NCBI GenBank assembly: GCA_028455995.1
Contig: JABELC010000011.1
Coordinates: forward strand, 124,001-188,000
Reading direction: 5' to 3'
DNA: 64,000 bases
Origin: Scleromitrula shiraiana
Lineage: Eukaryota > Ascomycota > Leotiomycetes > Helotiales > Sclerotiniaceae
A program made the position numbers and the translations under genes. Every line of letters begins with the position of its first letter. Positions within the stretch are counted from its first letter, which is position 1. Under the pieces are notes generated by a model. The model saw only the letters and a list, made by a program, of their open reading frames with translations, was not told the DNA's origin and made no database searches. Shown here piece after piece: positions 12,121 to 24,300 of this stretch.

Positions 12121-12749
12121 GTGCGTGCACTAGGGCTGGCTGACTGGCTGGCTGGCTGACTGGTGGGATGGGATTGATGGATGCTTGGTTTGAGGCTTAT
12201 GTGAGGTGAGGTGAGGTGACCTGACCTGACCTGATGTGAAGTGAGGTAGGTGAGGTGAAGTGTGATGTGATGTAGGATTTTTTGGTTTGGAGGCTGGATT
12301 GTTGTGCGGGTTAGTTGTGATGGATGGATGTGATGTTGTATTGTAGGGGGGGGGCGTTTCTGGGTACTTGGATTGGATTTGAGATGAGATGAGATGGTTT
12401 GGTTTAGGGGCTGATGTGAGGGGGATGGGGATGGGGATGGGGATGGGGGGTGATATAAGTATATTGGATCTCTTCCCCTTCTTCTTGTTCTCTTTTTTGT
12501 TTCCTTTTTCTTTTTTGCTTTCCTACATTCCTACATTTCCTACATTTCGACATCTCGAATTCTATACTCGCCGGAATAAATATACACCCTATTCATCAGC
12601 ACCATCACCATCAAGACCATCAAATAAACATATAAATAAACAAACAAACCCAAACAAACCCACCCATCCCACCCATCTACAACCTTACCCCAGCCCCTCC
12701 AACCCCCTCCAACCCCCACCACCGCAAACCCACCACTGTTTAAAAAAAA

Positions 12750-15700
12750 ATGTCCCCCCCAACAACCACGCGCACGCCACCGTCCAACAAGCTGTCGACT
12801 CTCCCCGCGCCCCCCGTCGAAAACCTAACACACGAGTTCCTCCTCGATGAAATCGTTCAGCATATCTCCGTCTTGCAGGATGAGTTTCCTCGCACGGATT
12901 TGCGTCGGTTGAGGACGGTGCTTTGGGGGATTAGGTGTAGAGGTATGCTTGTTTTTGTTTTTGTTTTTGTTTATTTTTGTTTATTTTTTTTTGAATTTTT
13001 TTTTGGGTGGGTGCGTTTTGAATGGGTGGTTTGGATGGGTTTTGTGATTTTAGGGGGGGGGGGGAGTTTCTTTTTGCTTGTTTTGGTTGAATTTTTTGAG
13101 GAGGGGGAGGCGGGTGAGAGTGAGAGAGAGTGAGAGGAAGAGGAAGAGAAATGTTTGGGAGGGGTATGAGGGGTCGCAAAATACGATATGAGGAATAGAG
13201 GGGGGAGGGGAGTAAAGAGAGCTGAAAGTAAACATGAAGGTTTTAAAGAAAATTAGTGGGAGAGAGGAGAGGAAGGGGCACGTGAAGAAGATGGCAGTCC
13301 GAATGATAAAACGAGAGAGGATACATTCGAGTTGGATGTGTGTGCGCAGTTGCATTATCGAGGTTCAAGAGATGGTTCATTGCTGGTGGCTTGGAATTCA
13401 TTCTTTGATCTATCTATGTCCTCTTTTTTTTTCTTGATCTTTTGAAGTTTGGATTTGGGTTTTGGGTTTGGATTTGGGTTTGGGTTTGGGTTTGGGTTTT
13501 GCTGCTTTTAGGGTAATTGAGGTGGAAATGGGGAGAGGGTTAGAAGGGGAAAGTGTACCTGTATTCATTTTAGAGCTTGGAAGGTTCATTCATTACCAGT
13601 GGTTTGAATAACTTTTTAGGGAAACACTCTTCCCCCCCTTTCTGTTCTTTGCTTTTCTCTTTTGGTCTTTACATAAGATCAAACTAATCAAACGATATCA
13701 TAGATGTTGATCCTCAAAAAAATCTTCGATCATTACTCCAGGTTTTCGAAGATACCCATACCTTCAAACACGCATTCGATCAATTGGATGATAACATGCA
13801 AGCGAAAATAAAGCTATTCATGAAAGGAGGAACCGAAGAGGATATCTTCGGTACTAAAAGTGTCACGAATGGAAAAGTAGGAGGGATGACAACATCCCAA
13901 GATTTCCACATCCCACCAAGTCCAGCGGTAAAAAAACATTTCAAAGAGATGGAAATGGGAAAAGTGAAGGAAAAATTGGAACATGGTAAGGAATTTGTGG
14001 AAAGGAAATTGGAAGACGAAAAGCAGGAAATTAAAGAGGAGATTAAAGTAAAGGTTAAGGAGGTTTTGGAGAAACATAAACATCTTGGCGGACTGGCGGA
14101 TAAGATTAAGGTGGTTGAGGATTTGCATGTTGAGGGGGCTGTGAGTGGGAAGGGGGTGGAGTCACCGAGGATTTGGGAGGATGAGAAGGGGGGGAGGGTT
14201 ATGGAGGTTTGTTATCTTTTTCTTTTTTTCCTGAGGACTGTGAAATTTTCTATTGATCCATGTTGTCACTTTGTATCTGATTTCATTACCCATTTTCTTT
14301 TCCCGTTTTCTGCTCAATAAACACAAATGCAACTTCCAGCCCAACCCCAACTAATTGAACTATACTAACCTTCCAAATCAGGTCCACGTCTCCACCCCAT
14401 TCACCAATTGGGGAGAATCCGTTCAAAACACACCCCTCTACACCTTCATACCCACCACCATTCTCGGTCTCTCCAACCTCGTAAAATGGGCACGTACCAA
14501 AAATCTTCGAATTCGTTGTTCCGGATATCGTCACTCATGGAGTAATTCTTTCTCCCAAGACAATCATATCCTCGTTTCCCTCTTAAATTTAAAAAGTGTC
14601 AACAAAACACCTGATCCGATGAGTTTGGAAGTTCAGGAGGGTGTTGAGGAGGTGCATAGTATGGGAGTCGGAGGAGCAAATGTGGGAGAGATAGTCAAGG
14701 GAAATGAATTGATGAGTATTGAGTTGGGACCTAAGTTTAAAGGGTTGGAGGGCTTGGAGAATGAGGAGAGAGTTAAGAGGGAGTTGGGAGAGGGGAAAAT
14801 GTTAGCGAGGGTGGGTGTTAGTGTTACCAATGAGCAGTTTAGACGGTGGGCTGTTAGGAATAATAAGTGGACTTTACCGGTTGATGTTATTCTTGTTGAG
14901 TATGTATTTCTTTTTCTCTTTCTTCGCTTTTTCTTCTCTATTATACCCTTTCAGCCCCATAAAATACAACATCAAAATTCTTATTAACGTCCCTCTCCAG
15001 AGTAACATGCGGTGGAGTAAACGGACCAATCTGTCACGGCGCCGGTCGCCGTCACCAAACAATATCCGACTACGTCCGCGCAATCTCCTACATTGACGCC
15101 AACGGCGTCCACCGACATATAACAAACCCCACCCACCTCCTCGCCGCAGCCGGTTGTTTCGGCCTCCTAGGAATAGTGACTCACATAACCTACATCCTAT
15201 CCCCCATGACCTACGCGCTTCTCCGCCCCCAAAAACCCTCCATCTGTCTCGCCATCCCTCCCCTCTCTCAATCCGACATCCCCATCGCTCTGCGAAAATC
15301 ATACACACCAGAACAGTATGAGAATGCGCTAAAAGAGTTTGAAGATAAAGCGGAAAAGAGTTATTATAGCGAGTGGTTCTGGTTCACCAGGAGTCAGCAG
15401 GCGTGGGTTAATTGTTGGGATGAGACGGGGGATGGGGAGGGCGCGGTGGAGTATCCGGGGGGCTGGGAGACTTTCCTGCAGTGGGTGGAGGGCTGGGTGG
15501 GGAGTGTGTTGACGGGCAGTGAGATTTTTGGAAAACTGCCGGGACGGTGGCAGGCTACTATTTTGGGGAGTTTTGGGAGTAAGTTTTTTTATTTCGTTGC
15601 TTCATGTTTTCTTTTGTCTTTTTTTTTTGGAGAGTGGCCGTGGATTTGGGTTTGATATTTCGTTCATTGCGAATATCATATTTTCTTCTCGGCTACTCCC

Positions 15701-16930
15701 CACTCCCATCTAAACGGGGAGAGGGGGGTTATCTATCTCAATCTGCCGACCCTTCCTTTACATATGGCAATACATACTAACCTAAATCTCAAAATTAGTG
15801 GTCGCACTTCCCCCTTTCCAATTTTTAAATTTCGAACAAACGAAACCATTGGAAATTAAAACACAACTGCCTAATGCTCTACATTTCAGACGTGGTGTAA
15901 GTTTCCTTCTTGCCCTGTATCCCCTCTTCCCCTGCCTGAAATCCCTTTTCTTCATCTCAGTAATAATGACACGATAACTAACTATTTACATACACAGATC
16001 CAAAACATGCGAGTCCGAGATCTAGAATTTCAACTTCCCATCCCCCTCCGTGCAGACTCTACAGTCGAAAATCCCATCCCTGGTACTTATATCCCCCCAC
16101 CCCACCCCCTCTTTCCCATCCTCCCTCCTTACCCCCTTTTCCTCTAAAATCATCAACTAACACCCCTCCCCCCAGATTACACCATAGTCCGCCGCGCCTG
16201 GTGGGACGTAATCAATCTCTGTTACCCTTCATCCTCTTCCTCTTCATCCTCCTCCTCCGACGAAGAAGAAAATGACACACCCATGCGCCTCACTCTCGAA
16301 CTGCGCATAATGTCCGATTCTAACATCCTGATGGCGCCCCAACGCGGCAACAAATGGGGAACCGCTAGTATCGAGGTGCTGAGTGTGCCGGATGCGGTTA
16401 GTGATGGGGAGTGGGGGGGCTTTTTGGGGAGAGTGGTTGAGTGTTGGGGGTTAGTAATTTTCTTATTCTCGTTTTGGAAGTGAATAAATACTTCATTGTG
16501 GGCGGTTTTTTTTGTAAGTGATTGGCTAATTTGAATATGGTTTATAGACAGTACAAGGGTATTATGGAAGTTGGAGGAAAAGAAGAACTCCTTAACATCC
16601 GCCCTCATTGGGCTAAAGAATGGTATATCTCCCGCTCTCCTCCTTCCTGACCTCTTCCCCGGTTTTCTATTCCCTCCCTCTCATCTCATACCCTTCTCCC
16701 CTTCTCCCCTTTTCCCCTTTTCCCCCAAGCTAATATCGCAAAGGGAACAAACGCGCATCCGCTCGCTCCCAGCCCGCCAATACATAAAACAACACGCGTA
16801 CAGAGATGCAATCCCGGAGTTTCGAAATGTGTTGTCTGAGATAGGGAAAGAGCAGGGCTGGGGATTGAGGGATTTGAAAGAGAGGTTTTCGAATGAGTTG
16901 TGGGATGATTTGGTTTTTGATGTTGTTTGA
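12750..16930 (+). CDS. FAD-linked sugar-1,4-lactone oxidase-like protein, 836 aa
   Basis: Nine exons keep one frame for 836 codons: 12750-12942, 13704-14206, 14382-14899, 15001-15578, 15799-15896, 15998-16082, 16176-16453, 16552-16622, 16744-16930. Residues 1-232 are a fungal N-terminal extension with a Lys/Glu-rich helical stretch. An FAD-binding (PCMH/VAO-type) domain follows: GYRHSWSNSF near 280-290, where His283 is in the position used for covalent flavin attachment in relatives, then CGGVNGPICHGAGRRH near 408-423. A D-arabinono-1,4-lactone oxidase type C-terminal domain follows, with NALHFRRGIQNMRVRDLEF and RPHWAKEW (768-775). The family oxidises sugar lactones to ascorbate analogues with oxygen; the real substrate is not shown. 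It is longer than canonical ALO. The exon 7 donor is uncertain: 16441 is an alternative joined to an acceptor at 16547. Intron 1 is 761 bp. Confidence 0.82.
12943..13703 (+). other. Long first intron of the FAD oxidase gene
   Basis: Donor GTATGC and acceptor CATAG join WGIRCR to DVDPQKNLRSLLQVFEDTHTF in frame. At 761 bp it is several times longer than the gene's other introns (93-220 bp). It carries T-rich tracts, an eleven-G run near 13052-13063 and a TTTGGG array. Confidence 0.7.
13451..13500 (+). repeat. TTTGGG/GATTTGGG array (possible G-quadruplex)
   Basis: At least seven GGG runs separated by three or four bases occur on the transcribed-sense strand inside intron 1. This fits the G-quadruplex spacing rule. 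It is not the fungal telomere repeat TTAGGG. Confidence 0.75.
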
Positions 16931-18471
16931 GGGGGCGAGAAGGATAAGGTGGGGTGAGAAGGAGAAGGTGGGGGGGGGGAGAAAAGAGGATTTTATGCTT
17001 CGAGATTTATTGATTTATTGATTCATTCATCTTATTTCTGTTTATCTATTAGATGAACCTTGATGATTTGATTATTTTATTGCAGAAATGCTATTTCGTA
17101 TTATTATTTTCAAGTGATTGATGTAGATTTCAAATAATCTAGAAGAACTTCACAAATAAACAATAAATAAGGAATGAAGGAAACTTTCACGAAATTCATT
17201 GCATCATCTGCCCAGTAACTCTTTTCAATCGAATAAATTTTATATATAATGGACTAAAGAAACAAACTATCACGAAAAATATAATTATTAAAACACTAAC
17301 ATGAAGATGAAATTAAAGTTCAATACACGCCATAACTAGTAATCGCCTACCAAACATCATTTCATCAAACCAATACTCTACTCAATCCGCAAAACCTCAA
17401 ATATCTATCATAAACTTCAATCTATATCCCAATTCCCAAACAGAAGAAATATAGAGCACAAATATCGACATAAACGTGGTGGTAGACGATGAAATAAATA
17501 GTAACTACTACCTTCACATCACATGCTGAAAGGCCGCCAAGCAAAAAATAAATAAAAAAATCCACCGTTCTGCTTACTAGTCTAGTTAGTCCGGACTGTT
17601 GTCGACAAGTTCATTCAGTAGCTCCGGAGTTCGACGGTATTTGAATATCATCGTCATGTGTAATTGAGTATAGCCGGCCATAATTCGTCAAAATCTCCAT
17701 GACATCAACCCTGTTAGTCTACCCCAGATATCAAAATGTTAGGATTTTTTGATGTGTGGACGAGTTTTTATGGGAAATATATTTTCAAAAAAAAATGTAA
17801 CTCCCACAAATGAAAAATAGGAATTTTTGTATTTGATTTGAGACTGTTGATTGTGCGAGAAAGTAAATGATGGTCTGCGTTTTAAGTGATATGAAATTAA
17901 TTCACCTCACCCCAAAAAGAAATCATAAGTAGCGATTTTAAAGGTCGCTACCTTCACATCAAATAATAACGCGCTCCAGGGCATTACCACTCGGCTTTAA
18001 ACTTGGCGTGCTCCTATCTGTATAAGTGATTTGAAAAATTCGATTGTGCGAGAAACTACGCAGTTATTTCTGTGCTAAATGATTCTAAACCAACTCAAAC
18101 TCGAAAAATTTGATAGATCAATGATGCATGACTACCTTTCAATCCAATCATATGGCTTTCTTTAAAAGAAGCTGTGATAGTCTGTGGTAGTATGACTTTA
18201 CTATGACGTTGGCACCAATTTAATATGCTTATTCTCTATGAAAATAATGACACTAGTCATGATGGTAAGTAAATATAGGGCAAGCTAAGGTTCTTACCAC
18301 TGTGTCTCGTAGAATTTTTCTTTCTCTTCTCTCAATTCTTACTTTCGACAACTCATTTTTTCCAATTGTTTTCAATTGGAAATGTAATATTTCATCAGAA
18401 TTTTCGACTCGATCTTTCGTTCCTCAAGAAATTTCGGTAATTCAAACAAGTATACAATTACCTACGCATCA
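16931..18471. other. Intergenic region upstream of the serine hydrolase gene
   Basis: No gene is supported. It contains two short direct repeats, GATTGTGCGAGAAA at 17849 and 18042, and a second pair sharing CTACCTTCACATCA near 17508 and 17949, suggesting a duplicated segment with about 190-440 bases between copies. The last 170 bases are T/C-rich and probably hold the promoter and leader of the gene at 18472. Confidence 0.5.
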
Positions 18472-19482
18472 ATGTCTTCGAATATGAACGCCGATTTGCA
18501 ATCTCTTATGGTGGAGAAGGAGAAAACTGAGGTCATGGACATGGCCACGAACATGAACAACAATATCAACAACAATCCCGCAACCAATGGACGAGCCGCA
18601 TTCCCATCCGTAAAGATTGTCAATCCATCAGCAGAACATGACTTCACAGTCATTTTCCTCAACAGCCGTCATGGTGCGGGTTTGGAATATCCAACCCCAG
18701 ATATCTTCAATTTTGAAGGTACCTATCCACGCGAAGTCAAGTTCGCAGAGCAGTTCCCTACGATTCGATGGGTTCTTCTAGCACCCCCGCTCCGAGACTC
18801 GAAAAGCCTCGCAGAGCTTGGAAACCGACTCCCGCAGCCTCGCCAATGGTTTGACGTTTACGATATCAAGCAGCCCGAAAAAGACAAGGAGATCATGAAT
18901 GCCGGCTTGAAAGAAACCATCACCGATGTCCTGGCTATCATCAAGGAAGAAGCTAAGTTGGTGCGCATGGATCGAATTGTTCTCGGTGGAATCAGCCAAG
19001 GTTGTGCGGCTGCCGTTATGACACTCCTAGCATCTGATATGCCCCTCGGAGGGTTTATCGGAGTGTCGGGTTGGTTGCCATTTCAGAGGGGACTTTCAAT
19101 GTTGGGCAGCAGCTACAATGGGCCGATCAAAAAAAGCGACTTGGCTAATTATATTCGCGATGGTCTGGGAATTCCACGTGACATTGATGAGTTGGAATCG
19201 GCTATGAATGCCATCTCCATGGATGGACAGCAACAACAACAATATCAGTCGCAACGACCATCTCCATGGGACCGCCAAACATCGGTTTATATTTTGCATG
19301 CGCTAGATGATGAAACGGTTCCCATTGAACTCGGAAAGAGCTTGTCTGATACAATGTGGCAGTTGGGTTTTGCGAGTGAGCCGATGTTTCTGCAGAACGG
19401 TGGTCACAGTTGTTTGGCGACGAACTTCGAATCGGATGAGCTTCTTTGGATCCTTAGGGCTCTTGTGAATGGTTGGGGATAG
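18472..19482 (+). CDS. Acyl-protein thioesterase / carboxylesterase-like serine hydrolase, 336 aa
   Basis: This intronless gene encodes an alpha/beta hydrolase of the phospholipase/carboxylesterase (Abhydrolase_2) family, whose members remove thioester-linked acyl groups or hydrolyse short esters in the cytosol. The catalytic triad is visible: Ser175 in GGISQGCAAA (GxSxG), Asp280 in HALDDETVP and His312 in NGGHSC. The family motif QWFDVYD lies near residues 125-131 and IFLNSRHGAG, the first strand and oxyanion loop, near 61-70. It is longer than typical APT1 (about 230 aa) because of an Asn-rich N terminus (27-39) and a 30-residue insertion ending in a poly-Gln run (253-257) before the Asp strand. 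No signal peptide is seen. Its 3' end lies about 300 bases from the AT-rich transposon block. Codon use is normal, with no sign of RIP. Confidence 0.88.
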   Translation: MSSNMNADLQSLMVEKEKTEVMDMATNMNNNINNNPATNGRAAFPSVKIVNPSAEHDFTVIFLNSRHGAGLEYPTPDIFNFEGTYPREVKFAEQFPTIRWVLLAPPLRDSKSLAELGNRLPQPRQWFDVYDIKQPEKDKEIMNAGLKETITDVLAIIKEEAKLVRMDRIVLGGISQGCAAAVMTLLASDMPLGGFIGVSGWLPFQRGLSMLGSSYNGPIKKSDLANYIRDGLGIPRDIDELESAMNAISMDGQQQQQYQSQRPSPWDRQTSVYILHALDDETVPIELGKSLSDTMWQLGFASEPMFLQNGGHSCLATNFESDELLWILRALVNGWG

Positions 19483-20200
19483 TCATTGATATAACCATGC
19501 TGAGATATTTCTGGAGTCACAGAGGATCACCAAGTTGGTAGTCATCAAATCTTGACATCAGATATATATCGGTTGGTACAATGTAAGTGATCATCGATTT
19601 TATCAAAGCAATTATGCCTGGACCAATCAGCTGACAATTGAATTCAATACAGACAGTCATCCATATCTCGTTTCTATTGTTATCGGTGAAAGGAACAGAT
19701 CGAATTGGTATATACTAGTATTGGAGTCAAATATTGAGCTCAAGGTTTTTTTTTGGAAAATGTGGAGGCATATTGAGCTTAGTCATCAAACAAAATAACT
19801 TTAATAACTTGAATATTGATTTTAATAATAATAATAATAAAATTAATATTATCAATTTATTATAAACTTGAATATTGAAATGTTTTTTGAATTAAAATTA
19901 AGTTATATATTACTAGTATTATTATTACATCAACAAAAGAAATTTCGGTTAATTAATAATCAAGGGTAGTCTTTTTGATCAAAAATTTTACAAAATTAAT
20001 AAAGATGCTTTTTGCGTATATTAATGTTAATTCATTATTAATATATAGTTTTTATACTTAATTAATAATCAATTAATAATCAATTAATAATCAATTAATA
20101 ATTAATTAATTAATAAGATTATATTAATAATTAATAAATGAATGTCGATAATTTATTATTAATTAATAAATAGAATTTACTCTATATAATATAAAGAGAT
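19483..20200. other. Transition into the AT-rich block
   Basis: The first 300 bases are ordinary 3' flank. From about 19,790 the DNA turns abruptly to A and T, with AATTAATAATC tandem units at about 20051-20115. No gene is seen. Confidence 0.6.
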
Positions 20201-20204
20201 AAAT

Positions 20205-20575
20205 ATATAGTATTAAGTATTAGATATAAAATATATATAAATACCACAATCTTAAATAAATAATGATATAGATCTAATATATACCTCTTTATATACAATA
20301 TAATATTATTAATATAATTATATAAAAATAAAACAACATTCTTCTATTCCAGCGACTTCTAAACGAACTTTAACTATGATCTCCCCCAACTAATCATTCT
20401 GTACCATTATAATAATACTATATTATTCAAGTTATTAATTATCAATTTTATTAATTTTAATAATCTTATTAACTTTATTAACTTTATTAATTTTATTGAT
20501 ATTATTAATATTCTTAATATTATCAATATCATCAATATCTCTCTTTATTATTTATTAATATATTATTAATATATA
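20205..20575. repeat. Dispersed repeat R3, copy 1
   Basis: About 370 bases match 36921-37288 in the same orientation, with differences that are mostly C/T and G/A. Shared landmarks include AATCATTCTGTA and the run of TTATTAA units that follows. The sequence could be the end of a third LTR element; its outer limits are not resolved. Confidence 0.6.
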
Positions 20576-20609
20576 TATATAAACTTCAACTATTACTAGT
20601 AAATCAATC

Positions 20610-21163
20610 GATTCTATTGATAAATAATAATTTATTATATTATAATAGTACAATTCTCTTTAATATTATATTTTGAATTCTGTAATTAAATTCTTTATAT
20701 TTTATAGAAATATAATTAGATTTGATATATAATATTTAAACATTTTGTTTTTTATTATAGTTAGAAATATTATTATTATAAATTTATTCGAAATATTTAT
20801 ATATTATAAAATTAATATGTATATAATTAATTTATAATCAAAATTGTTATTTTTATTATTAAATTTTATTATTATATTATTAAATTTTATTATATTATTA
20901 TTAAATTTTAATATATTATTATATATTTTATTTAAATTAATTTAATATTAAACTTTTGATATACAATATTAATAGCTTTTTTTTAATAATATTTTAGATT
21001 CTTATATTTCTTTCCTTACATATATACTCTTTTATCTTTTTATTTTTCCCTTAGTTTTATTTATATTAAAAATCATAATTATTTTAATTATAGTTATTTT
21101 AGTTATAATCATTATAGATATTTTAAAATATACGATTATTTTGATTATTATTTTGATTATAAT
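20610..21163 (-). mobile_element. Fragment D of an older copia-2 element
   Basis: About 550 bases resemble the inner region of elements A (25900-26420) and B (49070-49580), the part holding the Asn/Gln-rich gag segment on the minus strand. Element A is inserted at 21164. About 30 bases of the same homology resume after A near 28785, so this fragment was the target of A. Both outer ends are lost. Confidence 0.6.
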
Positions 21164-21323
21164 TGTTTGTATAACTCCGGGGGTATGGAACTATACAATT
21201 ACGAGTATCAATTAATATTGTATTATTTGTTCAAAGAGATTAAAAAGAGTATTGTATATTATTAAGAATATATATTTTTTTAATATATATATAATATAAG
21301 GTTATATATTGATTATATAAATA
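21164..21323 (-). repeat. LTR of element A (left, coding-3')
   Basis: 160 bases, TG...TA (originally CA). The outer half keeps GC-bearing sequence (ACTCCGGGGGTATGGAAC); the inner half is almost pure A and T. Confidence 0.85.
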
Positions 21324-24300
21324 TTAATAATTTTTTGAAAATTTAAAACTATATATATAAAAAATTAAATTTTATAAAAATTATAAACTATTTATATAAA
21401 ATAAAAAGTAAAATAAACTTTTTTTAATTTTTTACTATTTTGAAATCTTTATAATTTATTTGTATATAATATAATATTTTAAAATTAAATTAGAATAAAT
21501 ATTATTTAAATTATATATTATTATTATTTTGTATTATTACTATTTTTTATATTATATATTTTATTATTTTATTTAATAATAATTATATATAAATTAAATA
21601 AATAAAATCAATTATTATTTAGTTATTTTTTAAAAAATAAATAAAGAAAAAATCAAAATTCTTTTTTATATTTAATTTATTTATTGATTTTTATTGATAT
21701 TTTATTTATATCAATAAATTTTTTTAATATTAAATAAAGTTTTATTTTTATTATTATATTTATTAGATTATTATTATTGTTAATTTATTATATTTTTATG
21801 ATTTTTTTGTATTTATATAATTAATATAATATTATAATATTAATTATAAATTGTTTTTTAATTATTGTTTTAAATTTAATTAATAATTAAAATAGGAAAT
21901 ATAAATTGATATAAATAATTAATAATAAAATATAATTATTAAAGATTTTAATAATTATATTTTTAATAATAATTATTATATTAAAATCAAAAACTATTAT
22001 ATAAAATTTTAATATTAATATAATTTAAATAATATATTTATATTTGATCAAAAACTAATATATAATATTTGTATTTTCGTTTTTATTTATTAATATAATA
22101 ATATATTTGATTTAGAATAATAAATTAAGATTATTAATATATAAAATATTAATAAATATATATATATAAAAGATATTAAAATTAAATAATATAAATTAAA
22201 GTTTTTTTATAAAGTTTTTTTTTTATTATTATATACATTTATTAAATACTTTTATATTTTCATTATTTAATTTAATATTTTAAATAATTTATATTAAATT
22301 AAATAAAGTTTTAAATTAATAATAAGTTGCAATATAAACATTATAAATATATTATATAATATACTATTTTTTTAATATTATATTTTTTTAAAGCTTGTCA
22401 TATATTCTATATATATTGATATAGATATTTTTGATTTATTTTATATTTTTACATTAAAATTTTTAATTTATTATAATTATTGAATTTTCTAATAATATTA
22501 AATTATTATTAAATTTAAATGAATATATTTTAATTAACTATTTTTATTTTTTATATAAAAACTTAATTTTTTTTAAATAATATTTCTTTTTATAAATGAA
22601 TTATTTATCAATAATAATCAAAATATTATTAATTTATATTGTTATAATTTTAAATTTTTATTTTTATATATATAATAAATAAAAGTTATATATCGATATT
22701 ATTATTTTAAATTTTATAATATAATAGTTTAGATATATATTAAATTAATGATTTTTTATCTTTAAGATTCTATATAATAATTATATTATATAAAATATAA
22801 TTTCTAATAAATATTCTATTTTTAAAATTATATATATAAAAATAAAATATATAAATTTCGAATTTATTTATATATATATTTAAATAATATTGTATAAATA
22901 AATATTAAATACATTATTATTTTTTATTATTATTATAATAATTATAATTATTAATACTAATTAATAAATTAAATATTATATAATTAAAGATTATATAAAT
23001 ATTATATATTTTTTTATATTATTAAAACTTTATATAATAAACCTCAATTTTTTGTATATATTCTTTATATTTAAATATTTGAGTTTATTAATTTATTTAT
23101 ATTTAAAAATTTTTATTTTTATTAAAATCCTTTTTTATTTTATTATTTTAAATATATTGATTTTTATTAATCTATTTAATTCTTTTTTCTTTAATTCTAT
23201 ATATATTTCATTTGTTTTTTTTTTATTATATTTAGCCTATTTAATGAAAAGAATCAACTTTTTTATAAAAAAGGCATCAATCGAGTATATAATATATTTA
23301 TTATTTAATAATATTATGATATCTAATAATATTTTTTTAAAATCTTTATTTTTTATATATAGTTTAAATTATATTTTTTATTATATATTTTATTAGATAT
23401 ATTAATAAAATTAAATCATTATTAATAATGAAATATTAAAGCTTTGATTTTTTTTTAGTCTACTACGCCTACAAATTGTTAATTTAAATAATTTAAATAT
23501 TGTTGTTTTTAATATTTTTTAAGTAATTGGTTGATTATTGTCATCATTTATAAATATGAATAATATATAACTTTTTGCATATACTATTAGTAATATTGAT
23601 GTTAGATTAGCAAGTTCTTTATAATATAGGCAAATTGATATTAATTATATAATTATAATATAGTTATTTATATTAATTTTTTAATTTTTATTTTTTATTA
23701 ATTTAAAAATATAAAATCTTATCTATTTTTTTTTTATTCCAATAATTTCTTTATATATTAAAACTTTTAAATATATTTTTCGATTATATATTATATATAT
23801 AGATAATCTATTTTGTTTTTATAATACGTTTGTTATTAATTAAGTTATTTTATATTTATAAATTTTATTATTCGTTTTTTGTAATTTTATTATTTGATTA
23901 ATAATAATTTTTATTAATAAATCTAATTTTTCTATATATATAAATATATCAAATATTAAAAATATTAAAATTAATCTATTAAAACTTACTAAATCATTTA
24001 TAATCTTTATTATTATCTATAATATTTGTTTTTTTATAAAGTTAGATTATTATAATTTATTTTATAGAATTTTAAATGTTTATTATATAATTTTATAATA
24101 TTATTTAATTTTATTAATTAATTAATAAAATTTTATAAAAATTATTTTTATTTTAATCATTATAATATTTATATATTTATTAAATTCTTTTATAATAAAT
24201 TATATATTTATATTAATAATGATATAATTTAAAAGTTTTATATAAATATCAATCTATTTGAATCAAATTATATCTTAAATATATTTTATTAATAAATTAT

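Larger units (their letters stand above)
10703..12749. other. Intergenic region with microsatellites
   Basis: This lies between the zinc-finger gene and the FAD oxidase gene. It has no supported gene. It holds G/T-rich DNA (10930-11240), GATG repeats (11260-11330), a 27-T tract at 11753-11779, ATAGATATAGT repeats (11810-11870), G-rich purine DNA (11941-12000), a long TATG array, and GTGAG/CCTGA pentamers at 12200-12265. The last 250 bases are C/A-rich, as expected of the leader before the ATG at 12750. Confidence 0.6.

Noticed and set aside
11807..12159. Several ORFs of MYVC and IHTY repeats on both strands
   Set aside because: They are readings through the TATG microsatellite; no non-repeat conserved sequence supports them.
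13451..13500. Interstitial telomere repeat
   Set aside because: The unit is TTTGGG/GATTTGGG inside an intron, not TTAGGG.
16571..16743. Direct continuation of the last ORF of the FAD oxidase through 16571-16743
   Set aside because: That frame reads across an intron (16623-16743); splicing gives the family sequence RPHWAKEW-EQTRIRSLPA in frame.
20051..20115. CRISPR-like array of AATTAATAATC units
   Set aside because: The units are contiguous without spacers, in a fungal genome; it is a simple tandem repeat.
23052..23396. ORF for a hydrophobic Ile/Phe/Tyr-rich 114-aa protein, with relatives at 46122-46421 and 53856-54194
   Set aside because: It is antisense to the pol region of copia-2 elements and arises because both strands are nearly all A/T. 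The three copies are explained by elements A, B and C.
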